NCBI GenBank assembly: GCA_024413595.1 | Contig: JAKSUC010000009.1 | Location: forward strand, 24,122-88,121 | Origin: Bacteroidales bacterium | Lineage (GTDB): Bacteria; Bacteroidota; Bacteroidia; Bacteroidales; UBA3824 | Length of the DNA: 64,000 nt | Direction: 5' to 3' | The notes under the pieces: model-generated | Told to the model about the DNA's origin: nothing | The model's input: only the letters and a program-made list of their open reading frames with translations | The model's database searches: none | Shown: one piece after another, positions 1 to 8,829 of the stretch | How the letters are laid out: every line of letters starts with the position of its first letter | Position numbering within the stretch: the first letter of the stretch is position 1 | Program-made: the position numbers and the translations under genes

Positions 1-36
1 CCCAAGTTCATTGGCACCATATATATGTTTCCTTGA

Positions 37-990
37 CTACTCATTTTCTTTTAAATTAATCATTTCTTCTGTTTGGATAGATTCTGATTTGTCTTCAGAT
101 TCCAAAAGTTCTATATTTACTTCAGTTTCAGTTGAATCAAGCATTATTTCATTTTGATTTACATTGTTTTCAACTTCAGAATTTTGTTTTTTATTCTTTT
201 TGTTTTTTTTAGGTTCAGAAACTTGAGTTTTTATTTTAGTAGAATCTTGAACGTTTTCAATATTATAAACAGAAGGATCAGCAGAATCATCACCAAAAGC
301 ATCTACAATAATTTTATCCTTTTTTGTAGAATAAGGAATTTCACCAAAAGGAACTAAATAACCGACCCCAAAACCAAAAGTTCTAGGCAAAGTTAAATTA
401 AAAAGAGCAACATTTTCAAACTTAACAAGATTAGATAACCCAATACAAGCTCGACCAGAAATTTGAAAAACACCAACTTTTGTACAAAAAGCAATACCAG
501 CCTCCCCCATTAAACCATACGAAAATCTATTTAAATTAGATTTATACAATTTTGAAAAACCGTTTTTAGATATTGTATTGATATCAGTTTCTGGATTAGG
601 AGCTTCTAATAAAACATTAATATAAGGACCTAAAGCTAAAAGACCATGAACAAAATGTTTCCCAATGTCAGCGTGCATTAATAAAGGTATTGATACATAA
701 GTTAAATCTTGATCATAAGTAATTGTATCATTGGTAAATGAAAATCCACTTTTTTCATAATTTATTTCAAATTGAACGCCTAGCGGTCCTAATTCTAAAT
801 GTTTATACATAGCACCAACACCAAACCCCTCAACAAATTGATTAACTTTATTAAGTTTATTGGTGTCTGTTGATATTTTAGATTTAATAGCATAGCCATA
901 AAATCCAGCAACATTCTGAGCATTAATTGTTTCACAAAACAAAATGCTGATTATTGCAATAAAAAGACACAAAACAAATTTATTTTTCAT
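37..990 (-). CDS. Outer-membrane beta-barrel (PorT-like) protein with acidic C-terminal tail
   Basis: A 317-residue exported protein. The ATG at 990 is preferred over one at 1041 because it places a classical signal peptide (MKNKFVLCLF, hydrophobic core, cleavage near INAQ) at the N-terminus. Residues about 25-220 show the alternating, glycine/aromatic-rich pattern of a small outer-membrane barrel (for example the segment ending TFGFGVGYLVPFG). The last 90 or so residues are low-complexity, lysine- then glutamate-rich, and probably disordered. It is transcribed away from the next gene. Family assignment to PorT/OMP_b-brl is inferred from pattern only; no substrate can be named. Confidence 0.7.
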   Translation of the reverse strand: MKNKFVLCLFIAIISILFCETINAQNVAGFYGYAIKSKISTDTNKLNKVNQFVEGFGVGAMYKHLELGPLGVQFEINYEKSGFSFTNDTITYDQDLTYVSIPLLMHADIGKHFVHGLLALGPYINVLLEAPNPETDINTISKNGFSKLYKSNLNRFSYGLMGEAGIAFCTKVGVFQISGRACIGLSNLVKFENVALFNLTLPRTFGFGVGYLVPFGEIPYSTKKDKIIVDAFGDDSADPSVYNIENVQDSTKIKTQVSEPKKNKKNKKQNSEVENNVNQNEIMLDSTETEVNIELLESEDKSESIQTEEMINLKENE

Positions 991-1177
991 AAAAATATAA
1001 TTTACATTCATTTTTGCAGGTTGCAAAATTAATAAATTCATTCAAAAAATCTTAATAAATATCATACTTTAGTTAAATGTTTGATAGATATTATTTTTAA
1101 TAATAATTTGATTGGAGAGTTTTAATTTAAATTATAAAAAAAATACATTAGATAATTCGTAACTCAAATTTAATTCT

Positions 1178-1185
1178 TATATTTG
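1178..1185 (+). promoter_or_regulatory. Bacteroidetes -7 promoter box (TATATTTG)
   Basis: TATATTTG matches the Bacteroidetes primary-sigma -7 consensus TAnnTTTG. It lies 54 nt upstream of the ATG at 1240 and probably drives the small membrane protein and the carboxyltransferase gene behind it. No clear -33 TTTG was found. Confidence 0.5.
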
Positions 1186-1239
1186 AAATTATAAGAAAAA
1201 TAAAACATAAAAAGTTAATCTTTTAATATTAAATAAATT

Positions 1240-1620
1240 ATGAAAAAACTTGTATTAATTTTAATAGTAATATTTACTATAGCATTAGTAGGATTTTTGT
1301 TTATATTCTTTACAAGATATATTTCAGATGGCGAAGGAGTTCAAGCTGGACAATTAACCACCTTTATGCATAAAGGTTTTGTAATAAAAACATACGAAGG
1401 AAAAATAATTCAAACTGGTTTAAAAAATGCCAAAGGTGCAATAGAAAGCAATACTGTAGAATTTTCTGTTGAAGATCAAGAAATTGCAGATTCATTAATG
1501 CGTTGTACTGGTCGCGATGTTGAATTACATTATAAACATTATCCAAATTCATTTTTCTGGAGAGGTGAACAAAAAGTAATTGTAGACAAAATAGTTTCAG
1601 TATCAAAGAGCACATATTAA
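1240..1620 (+). CDS. Small conserved single-pass membrane protein
   Basis: A 126-residue protein with one N-terminal transmembrane segment (residues about 4-26) followed by a roughly 100-residue, likely extracytoplasmic domain of beta character containing FVIKTYEGKI and ending in a short basic stretch. It resembles a short family common in Bacteroidetes that is sometimes misannotated as 6-phosphogluconate dehydrogenase; nothing in the sequence supports that enzyme (no Rossmann motif, far too short). Its stop codon is 2 nt from the start of the carboxyltransferase gene, so the two are translated from one transcript. Function unknown. Confidence 0.8.
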   Translation: MKKLVLILIVIFTIALVGFLFIFFTRYISDGEGVQAGQLTTFMHKGFVIKTYEGKIIQTGLKNAKGAIESNTVEFSVEDQEIADSLMRCTGRDVELHYKHYPNSFFWRGEQKVIVDKIVSVSKSTY

Positions 1621-1622
1621 TA

Positions 1623-3167
1623 ATGTCGTCTAATCAAAATAAAAATCGCGAACTCCAAAAACTTCGCGAACAAGTAAAACATGGTGGCGGAGAACAAGCT
1701 CTTGAAAAACAAATGGCTCTTGGTAAACTTTCTGCCCGTGAAAGAATTATTGATATTCTTGATAAAGATTCTTTTCAAGAATATGATATGTTTGTTCAAA
1801 ATTCTAACGCAGTTTTTGAAGACGATAGAAAAGAAATATTTGGAGATGGTGTAATAACAGGAACAGGAACTATAAACGGAATGCCAGTTTGTATTTATGC
1901 TCAAGATTTTACAGTGGCAGGAGGTTCTTTAGGAATGATGCACGCCAAAAAAATTGTAAAAATAATGGATCGTGCATTAAAAATGCGAGTTCCATTAATA
2001 GGCATAAACGATAGTGGTGGTGCTCGTATTCAAGAAGGTATAAATTCTTTAGCTGGATATGGCGAAATTTTTTATCGTAATACAATGGCATCAGGAATAA
2101 TACCTCAAATTTCTGTTGTTTTAGGACCTTGTGCTGGTGGGGCTGTTTATTCACCTGCGCTAACTGACTTTGTTTTTGTTGTTAACAAAATTTCTAAAAT
2201 GTTTATAACAGGACCTGAAGTTATCAGAACTGTATTAGGGGAAAAAATTTCGGCAGAAGATCTTGGTGGGGCTAAAATTCAAAGCGAAATTTCTGGTAAT
2301 GCTCATTTTTTTGCAAATTCTGAGCTTGAATGTTTTGAACAAGTAAAAAAACTATTGGAATATATTCCTCAAAATAATTCAGTAAAATCGTTACATAAAT
2401 CACCTTCTCTTCCTAAACGAACTGATATAGAAAATATAATACCTTCTGATCCAAGAGAACCATATGATGTTAAACATATAATTGAATGTTTAACAGATAA
2501 TTCTGAATTTTTAGAAGTTCGAAAAATGTTTGCGCCTAACGCTGTTATAGGTTTTGGACGCATAAATGGAGATAGTGTAGGATTTGTAGCCAATCAACCT
2601 GCTGTTATGGCAGGAGTTTTAGATGTAGATAGTAGTGATAAAGTTTCTGCATTTGTTAGATTTTGTGATGCGTTTAGTATTCCAATTGTAACTTTGGTTG
2701 ATTTACCTGGATATTTACCTGGTGTGGATCAAGAACATGCAGGAGTAATTCGTCATGGTGCAAAAATTTTGTATGCTTATAGCGAAGCCACAGTTCCTAC
2801 AATAACAGTAATTTTAAGAAAAGCCTATGGTGGTGGATATATAGCAATGAATAGTATTCACTTAGGTGCTGATTCGGTTTTTGCATGGCCAAATGCTGAA
2901 ATTTCTGTAATGGGTCCAGAAAGCGCTGTAAATGTTATTTTTAGAAAAGAAATAATGGCTGCTGATAATCCTGAATTAATAAAGCAAAAAAAGATTGAAG
3001 AATATAAAAAGAAGTTTGCTAGTCCTTATGTTGCAGCTGGAATGGGGTATGTTGATGCTGTTATTGAACCTTCTGAAACTCGTACAATGCTAGAACACGC
3101 TTTAAAAGTTTCAAAAAATAAAAAAGCAAATCTTCCTGAAAAAAAACATGGTTTAATTCCAATGTAA
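1623..3167 (+). CDS. mmdA: Acyl-CoA carboxyltransferase beta subunit (methylmalonyl-/propionyl-CoA type)
   Basis: A 514-residue carboxyltransferase of the MmdA/PccB family, which moves CO2 between biotin and propionyl-CoA or methylmalonyl-CoA. The two crotonase-like halves are visible: the first has GVITGTGTINGMPV, the glycine-rich INDSGGARIQEG and GPCAGGAVYSPAL; the second has DLPGYLPGVDQEHAGVIRHG and KAYGGGYIAMNS. Length is normal for the family. In many Bacteroidetes this gene is followed by a sodium-pump gamma chain, a biotin carrier and a membrane beta chain; here a terminator follows at once, so the partners must be elsewhere. Whether it acts as decarboxylase (energy-conserving, succinate-propionate pathway) or carboxylase cannot be decided from this subunit. 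Confidence 0.92.
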   Translation: MSSNQNKNRELQKLREQVKHGGGEQALEKQMALGKLSARERIIDILDKDSFQEYDMFVQNSNAVFEDDRKEIFGDGVITGTGTINGMPVCIYAQDFTVAGGSLGMMHAKKIVKIMDRALKMRVPLIGINDSGGARIQEGINSLAGYGEIFYRNTMASGIIPQISVVLGPCAGGAVYSPALTDFVFVVNKISKMFITGPEVIRTVLGEKISAEDLGGAKIQSEISGNAHFFANSELECFEQVKKLLEYIPQNNSVKSLHKSPSLPKRTDIENIIPSDPREPYDVKHIIECLTDNSEFLEVRKMFAPNAVIGFGRINGDSVGFVANQPAVMAGVLDVDSSDKVSAFVRFCDAFSIPIVTLVDLPGYLPGVDQEHAGVIRHGAKILYAYSEATVPTITVILRKAYGGGYIAMNSIHLGADSVFAWPNAEISVMGPESAVNVIFRKEIMAADNPELIKQKKIEEYKKKFASPYVAAGMGYVDAVIEPSETRTMLEHALKVSKNKKANLPEKKHGLIPM

Positions 3168-3194
3168 CGAAGTTATAAAACTAAATTATTACCA

Positions 3195-3230
3195 AAAAAC
3201 GGTTGATAAGAAATTATCAACCGTTTTTAT
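3195..3230. terminator. Rho-independent terminator, probably bidirectional
   Basis: A 12-bp perfect stem AACGGTTGATAA/TTATCAACCGTT (arms 3198-3209 and 3214-3225) with a 4-nt loop, flanked by A- and T-runs on both sides. It lies between the convergent carboxyltransferase gene and the large sensor gene. Confidence 0.85.
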
Positions 3231-3272
3231 TATAAAATTAAATTACGATTTTTTTCAAGAATATATAATTAC

Positions 3273-6200
3273 CTAACTAATCTTAAATCCAATAACCAAA
3301 ATATCATCAACTTGAGAATAAACCCCACCCATCCAATTTTCTATTTTTTCATCAAGTATTTCACGCTGTTCGGCAAGTGGATTTTGAGAAATTTCAAGTA
3401 ATAATTTTTTGAAACGACTAGTCATAAATTTTTTACCAGTTTTGCCACCAAATTGCGAAGCATAACCATCAGAAAAAATATAAACAATATCGTCTTTTAT
3501 CATGTCAACATCGTATGTTGTGAACCCGACATCTGCATAATCATGAATACCAATTGGCATACGATCAGCACGATATTCTTCAATGTCACCATCTCTAACC
3601 AAAAACATCGGATTAAAAGCACCTGAAAATTGAAGTTTATTTGTGTCGGTATCTAAAACACAAAGTGCTATGTCCATACCATCTTTAGCTTCATCAAAAC
3701 GACCAGTTTGATGCAATGACTCAATTATATAAGATCTTAACAAATCAAGAATATGTCCAGAATTTAATTCGTCTTGAGTTTTAACAATAATTTCGTTTAA
3801 ATAAGCAGAACCTAACATACTCATAAAAGCACCAGGAACGCCATGACCTGTACAATCGGCTGCAACAATTACAGCATAATGATTTACTTGTTTAAAATAG
3901 TAAAAATCACCGCTTACAATATCACGAGGTTTAAACAATATGAAATGTTCAGGTAAAACTTTTGCAATATTCGAAGAAATTGGAAGTAATGCAGTTTGAA
4001 TACGTTTAGCATAATAAATACTATCCATAATTTCTTTTTGATGATGAGCAATTTCATCACGTTGTTGAGTTGCAATATTTTTTTGAACTTCAAGTTCATC
4101 TCGTTGAGATAGAATTTCTGTTTTTTGTTGTTCTAGAGTTGCATTCTTTTCTTCAATAGCATCACGTTGCAAAAGGATTTCTTCACGTTGTGTTTCAAGT
4201 TCTGCATTTTTTTGTTCAATAGCATCTTTCTGTTTTTTAATTTCAGAAGTACGCTCATTAACAATCATTTCCAAATGTTCGTTACGTTTACGAAGTTGAG
4301 CTTCGCGCATCTTGATTATAAAATAAACAATAGCTGCTAAAGACAAAATAACAATTGTCATAAACCACCATTTACGATAAAAAGGTCGTTTAATTTCAAA
4401 TTTATAAGAATTGCTATAACTCCAAATGCCATCTTTACCTTTTGCACGATAAACAAATTCATATTTTCCAGGAGGAAGATTTTGATAATTGGCTCTATGT
4501 TCTTTGCCACTTGACGCAACATAATCATTATCAAGACCTTTCATATAAAATTCATAAATCAAAGCAGACTCATCTTTAAAAGATAAACCTGCCAATTCAA
4601 ATACAAAATTGTTTTCTGAATAATTAAATTTATTTCTAGAAAGATCAAATGGTAAACCATTTAATAAAATATTTTCTAAACGACATTGAGGAACAAATTT
4701 TTCGGAATTTTCTTTCTTTAAATCAAAAGAAGAAACTCCATGAAATGTTGCTACATAAAGAACTCCTTTTTTATTAAGCAACAATCCATTAGTAACAATT
4801 TCATTACCAGGTAAACCGTCATTTGTATAAACCGAAAATTCAACTCTATTTTCAGGAATATTATAATAACAAAAACCAGCATTAGTTCCAAGCCATAAAT
4901 AATCTTTATCTTTTGCTTGTAAAATAGAATTTACTGAATTAGAAGGTAATGTAGAAATATCAAGAACTTTAAAATCACCTTTTTCATTATAAATTCCTAT
5001 ACCATCTTCCATTCCAACATAAAGTAAATCTCCTACTGTTGCCATTGATAATACTGAAGATGGTGTTGTTTTTAATAAATCAAAACTATTTCCATCAAAT
5101 TTTACAATTCCTGTATTATTTCCTCCTAATACTAAGGTTTGATATTGAACCAATTGAGAAACCAAAGATGTTGAAACACTTCGAATTAATGTTGGTTGAC
5201 TTTCAAAATCTGATAAATGATAAATAACACCATCAACACCTGTTAACAAGAAAATGTCTCCTTTAGAAGATTGAAAAATATTTTTAAGATTGTGAATTTT
5301 GTTTTTAAAGGCAAATTTTCGTTTAAGTTTTAATGATTTAGCATCAAAAATCATCCAGCCATAACTATCAGCAAAGAAAATTTCATCATTGTTAAGTACT
5401 TTAACAACGTATGGAACAATTTGACCATCAAGATTATATGAAAAATCAACTAATTCATGCTGAAAATAATAAATTTTATTATTAAAAGCCATCCAAATTC
5501 GTCCATAAGCATCTTCTTCAAAATTATTTAGATAACTATCAAGAATTTCTGGATAAAGATTTCTTAAAGAACGGTTTGTAAGTTTTTGAATACCACCAGA
5601 AAAACCGAACCAATAATTATCTTCTTTATCTTCAAAATAAGATAATAATTTCAGATTTTTTAAACCAATACTTTGGTCAAAACGAATTGCACTTTGATTT
5701 AAAGAAAACAATTGAAATGCTTCAAAATCAGAAATCAAGAATATAGAACCATCTCGATTTTGTTTTATTGTATGAACTCGACATTTTTCAGGAACACCAA
5801 CTTTGTTATTAATTTTAAGTACTTCTATATCAGAACGTCTAAATTGAGATAGATTTCCTGTATAAACTCCATCAGTAGTTGATAACCAAATGATACCATC
5901 TTCATCAACAAAAACAGAATAACATTTTTTATCAAAAATTAAATTTAAATCTTCATCTTCTGATAATTCAAATAATCCATCAGGAGAAGCTATTAACGTT
6001 GTTCTACCTGTTCTATTTTGAGCAATTGCATGAATACAATCAGGAAGAGCTGGTATACGTTTATTTAATTGTTGTAAATTTCCTGTTGAGTCTAAAGTAT
6101 ATAAACGTTTGTCTCCATAAAAATACTTTGTTTCTTCTTTGTCGATATAAATATGTTTAAAAGAAATTTCTTGTGAATATTGTGTAAAAGTTCCATCTTC

Positions 6201-8099
6201 GTTTAAACAAGAAATACCTTTTAATGTTGCAAAATATATTTTACCTTTTTTATCTTGAGCAATATCAAAAACAATATTATTAGCTAATTCAGGAAAGGTA
6301 AGCATTTTACGCCCATTAAATTTGATAGCTCCTGCTTGAGTACCAAACCACATAAAACCTTGATTATCTTGAAAAATACACATAATATCTTCCTGAGGTA
6401 ATCCTTGTTCTGAACCATAAAATACAAATGGGAAATATCCTGTTTGATAAGTTTGATACATTGCATTCAAGTGATTTTGAGCCGCTTTATATGGAATTCC
6501 AGCTTGTTCCATAAATGCTGCATCAAGAATACCTCTTGAATTTGCTGAAACCAAAAATTCTAGGATTTTTTGACGTAATTTTGGTTGATTTTTCTTTATA
6601 CCCCAACCTACTGGACTAATTTCACCTAAAATAAATTTTGACTCTAATGTTGGATATTTTGGCAAACTATAAATATCAAAGTTTACAATACAATAATCAG
6701 CTTTGCCATTCATAATTTCAGAAAAGAATTCATTAGCTTCTTTATAATAATAATTTGTTATATCATTATCAATCAAAGCTTCTTCATATACAGAACCTTT
6801 AGAAGTTACACCACGATAATGATTTAAATCATTAATATTTTTAATATCCAAATCTTTTCGAGCAACAACAACATTTGCTGTTGGCAAAACATCTACAATA
6901 TCAATCTTTTTTAAACGCCAATCTATTGGAGCAAGTAAATCACATGCAACATCAATATTATTAAACCATTCAGGTGTATAACTACTATCACGAACTATAT
7001 TACCTTTACTATCAAGGAAATAATCTGAAAGATTTGGTATAATTCTTATTTCTAGGTCTAGTCCCAAATATTTTGCAAAATCTTCAGCTAAATAATGGTT
7101 AAATTGTTTAATACCATTAGAATGATAAACCATTTCACGATCACGAAGACCTACAATTAATTTTCCCGACTCCATTATTTCATCGTAATCTCTACTAATA
7201 AATAATTCTTCTGTTGACTCAGAATAAGAATTAATTATCTCATTATAAGAATCATAAGAAACTCCAAATTTAGTAGTGAATAATTTATCAAGAGTTTTGC
7301 TTCCTTTCATCATTGCAAAAAAATCGTTTATTTCATTACGAAGCGAACGATTTCCTTTTTCAACTGCCCAACCCACATTATCAGGTTTTGCAATAGGAAA
7401 TGCAAGTTTAAATTGAGAATTATCATTAACAAACTGCAAACCTACATATGAAACAGTAATAAAACCATCTACTTTACCTTGACGCGCTAATAATTGCGAC
7501 TCTTCTTCACTTTTGGTGGTTACAAATGTAATTCCTCCTCCTATAAAATCATTAATCTTTGCTAAATTTGTGGCATATGAAGAATTTTCAAGAAAGGCTA
7601 TTCGTAAACCTTTTAAATCATTATAATTTTTTACATTAATTTTTATATCATTTTGATGTAAATTTTCAGGTAATAAAAAATTAGAGAAAAGAGATTTTTG
7701 AGTTTTGCGTTTACTTACAATTAATAAGTCTGTAACATCCATAATACCAGCAAAATCAAAGAATTTTTCGCGCCAATCATAAATATAAGTTGTTCCACAA
7801 ATAAAATCTGCTTTTTTTAAGGCATCAGGAGTATAATAAATTGAGTCATTTGTTTGATAATCAGTGGGTATAATACCATTTTTTGAAAATATTTCGTTCC
7901 AAGAAACTATTACAATTTCTAAATCACAATTAATAAATTTAGCAAATTCTTGTGCTAATCTATAATTAACTGTTTGCAAACCACTTTCAGTAAAAGCCAC
8001 CTTAACTACTCCACTTCGGCGTATTTCGTCAAGAGACCTTCCTACCGAAATGGTAGAAATAAATATTAATAATATGAATAGAGGTAATAATTTTTTCAT
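3273..8099 (-). CDS. Giant sensor: tandem SBP_bac_3 domains, Reg_prop beta-propeller, Y_Y_Y, coiled coil, SpoIIE-type PP2C phosphatase
   Basis: A 1608-residue membrane signalling protein. In order: signal peptide (1-20); a first periplasmic solute-binding, Venus-flytrap domain (about 24-290, starting with DEIRRSGVVKVAFTESG); a second one (about 308-550, ESGKLIVGLRDRE); two-component-regulator propeller repeats from about 556 (GLPQEDIMCIFQDNQGFMWFGT) to about 1150; a Y_Y_Y domain (about 1166-1238); one transmembrane helix (about 1243-1264); a cytoplasmic coiled coil rich in Q, E, K, R (about 1265-1360); and a C-terminal PP2C/SpoIIE phosphatase. All phosphatase metal motifs are intact: SGDFYYF, DCTGHGVPGAF, DGMDIAL, FSDGYASQFGG and VDDILVIGF. 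Inference: ligand binding outside controls dephosphorylation of an anti-sigma-antagonist (STAS) protein inside. No such partner is adjacent. TATATTTG box at 8148-8141. Confidence 0.9.
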   Translation of the reverse strand: MKKLLPLFILLIFISTISVGRSLDEIRRSGVVKVAFTESGLQTVNYRLAQEFAKFINCDLEIVIVSWNEIFSKNGIIPTDYQTNDSIYYTPDALKKADFICGTTYIYDWREKFFDFAGIMDVTDLLIVSKRKTQKSLFSNFLLPENLHQNDIKINVKNYNDLKGLRIAFLENSSYATNLAKINDFIGGGITFVTTKSEEESQLLARQGKVDGFITVSYVGLQFVNDNSQFKLAFPIAKPDNVGWAVEKGNRSLRNEINDFFAMMKGSKTLDKLFTTKFGVSYDSYNEIINSYSESTEELFISRDYDEIMESGKLIVGLRDREMVYHSNGIKQFNHYLAEDFAKYLGLDLEIRIIPNLSDYFLDSKGNIVRDSSYTPEWFNNIDVACDLLAPIDWRLKKIDIVDVLPTANVVVARKDLDIKNINDLNHYRGVTSKGSVYEEALIDNDITNYYYKEANEFFSEIMNGKADYCIVNFDIYSLPKYPTLESKFILGEISPVGWGIKKNQPKLRQKILEFLVSANSRGILDAAFMEQAGIPYKAAQNHLNAMYQTYQTGYFPFVFYGSEQGLPQEDIMCIFQDNQGFMWFGTQAGAIKFNGRKMLTFPELANNIVFDIAQDKKGKIYFATLKGISCLNEDGTFTQYSQEISFKHIYIDKEETKYFYGDKRLYTLDSTGNLQQLNKRIPALPDCIHAIAQNRTGRTTLIASPDGLFELSEDEDLNLIFDKKCYSVFVDEDGIIWLSTTDGVYTGNLSQFRRSDIEVLKINNKVGVPEKCRVHTIKQNRDGSIFLISDFEAFQLFSLNQSAIRFDQSIGLKNLKLLSYFEDKEDNYWFGFSGGIQKLTNRSLRNLYPEILDSYLNNFEEDAYGRIWMAFNNKIYYFQHELVDFSYNLDGQIVPYVVKVLNNDEIFFADSYGWMIFDAKSLKLKRKFAFKNKIHNLKNIFQSSKGDIFLLTGVDGVIYHLSDFESQPTLIRSVSTSLVSQLVQYQTLVLGGNNTGIVKFDGNSFDLLKTTPSSVLSMATVGDLLYVGMEDGIGIYNEKGDFKVLDISTLPSNSVNSILQAKDKDYLWLGTNAGFCYYNIPENRVEFSVYTNDGLPGNEIVTNGLLLNKKGVLYVATFHGVSSFDLKKENSEKFVPQCRLENILLNGLPFDLSRNKFNYSENNFVFELAGLSFKDESALIYEFYMKGLDNDYVASSGKEHRANYQNLPPGKYEFVYRAKGKDGIWSYSNSYKFEIKRPFYRKWWFMTIVILSLAAIVYFIIKMREAQLRKRNEHLEMIVNERTSEIKKQKDAIEQKNAELETQREEILLQRDAIEEKNATLEQQKTEILSQRDELEVQKNIATQQRDEIAHHQKEIMDSIYYAKRIQTALLPISSNIAKVLPEHFILFKPRDIVSGDFYYFKQVNHYAVIVAADCTGHGVPGAFMSMLGSAYLNEIIVKTQDELNSGHILDLLRSYIIESLHQTGRFDEAKDGMDIALCVLDTDTNKLQFSGAFNPMFLVRDGDIEEYRADRMPIGIHDYADVGFTTYDVDMIKDDIVYIFSDGYASQFGGKTGKKFMTSRFKKLLLEISQNPLAEQREILDEKIENWMGGVYSQVDDILVIGFKIS

Positions 8100-8140
8100 T
8101 ATTTTTAAACCTAAAAGAAAAATATCTTCTTAAGATTTTG

Positions 8141-8148
8141 CAAATATA
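8141..8148 (-). promoter_or_regulatory. -7 promoter box (TATATTTG) for the giant sensor gene
   Basis: On the minus strand the sequence reads TATATTTGC, a match to TAnnTTTG, 41 nt before the ATG at 8099. Confidence 0.5.
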
Positions 8149-8265
8149 CAATAAGTTTATTTGTTTTTATACTTGTAAATACAATTTTTGTGCCTACATA
8201 AATAAAAATATCATTTTAAGATATATTTATAAAAAAATTGTAGATATAAAAAAATATCAGTTGTT

Positions 8266-8829
8266 TTATTGTTCCTTAAAAGAAAATATTATTTTTTTCA
8301 TAATATTTATATTTTCATCTGATTTATTTGTTGGTGTCATTGAAAATATTTGATAATAATTTTCTTTTCCTTGATAAATTGCTAGTGTAACAAATGATTT
8401 ATCAGTATCATAAATTGCATTATATGAGTAGAATTTTGTGTTTAATGAATTTATTATTGTATCATAATTTTCTACCAATTTAAATTTAGAAGCATTATCT
8501 TTCAAATTAAATAAAACTAAAGAATAATATCCAATAAAACCATGTGCTAAATTAAAATTAGCAGAATCTGGTGTATTTGCTACAATACTATCAACCAATT
8601 CGTTATAATTATTAATATTATCTTTAATTGCAATAACAGTTAAATTTTTATCAAGAGAACCATATTGCATTTGAGCATCTGAATTTAAACCTTCTAATTT
8701 GTGCATATCAGGAGGTAATAACAAAGAAAATAACGAATCATTTGATTTTGTTTCTATATAACCATCAGATTTACTACATGATGTAACTAAAAATAAAGAA
8801 ACAATAGTTAATATGTATATATATTTCAT
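8266..8829 (-). CDS. Putative lipoprotein, about 19 kDa
   Basis: A 187-residue protein with a lipoprotein signal (MKYIYILTIVSLFLVTSC; lipobox cysteine at residue 18). The mature part is mixed alpha/beta with no motif I recognise, though its length and layout (a segment on stress or damage, FNLAHGFIGYYSLVLF, FYSYNAIYDTDKSFVTLAIYQG) recall small PsbP-like lipoproteins. Its start codon overlaps the last base of the upstream aminotransferase gene, so the two form an operon. Function unknown. Confidence 0.75.
   Translation of the reverse strand: MKYIYILTIVSLFLVTSCSKSDGYIETKSNDSLFSLLLPPDMHKLEGLNSDAQMQYGSLDKNLTVIAIKDNINNYNELVDSIVANTPDSANFNLAHGFIGYYSLVLFNLKDNASKFKLVENYDTIINSLNTKFYSYNAIYDTDKSFVTLAIYQGKENYYQIFSMTPTNKSDENINIMKKIIFSFKEQ

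Noticed and set aside
1240..1620. 6-phosphogluconate dehydrogenase
   Set aside because: The label is attached to similar short proteins, but this sequence has one membrane helix, no nucleotide-binding motif and a quarter of the enzyme's length.
1364..3167. Several antisense open frames within the carboxyltransferase and small membrane protein genes
   Set aside because: They show the leucine/phenylalanine/histidine-rich composition of shadow frames opposite A/T-rich genes and no domain pattern. The same applies to similar frames across the window.
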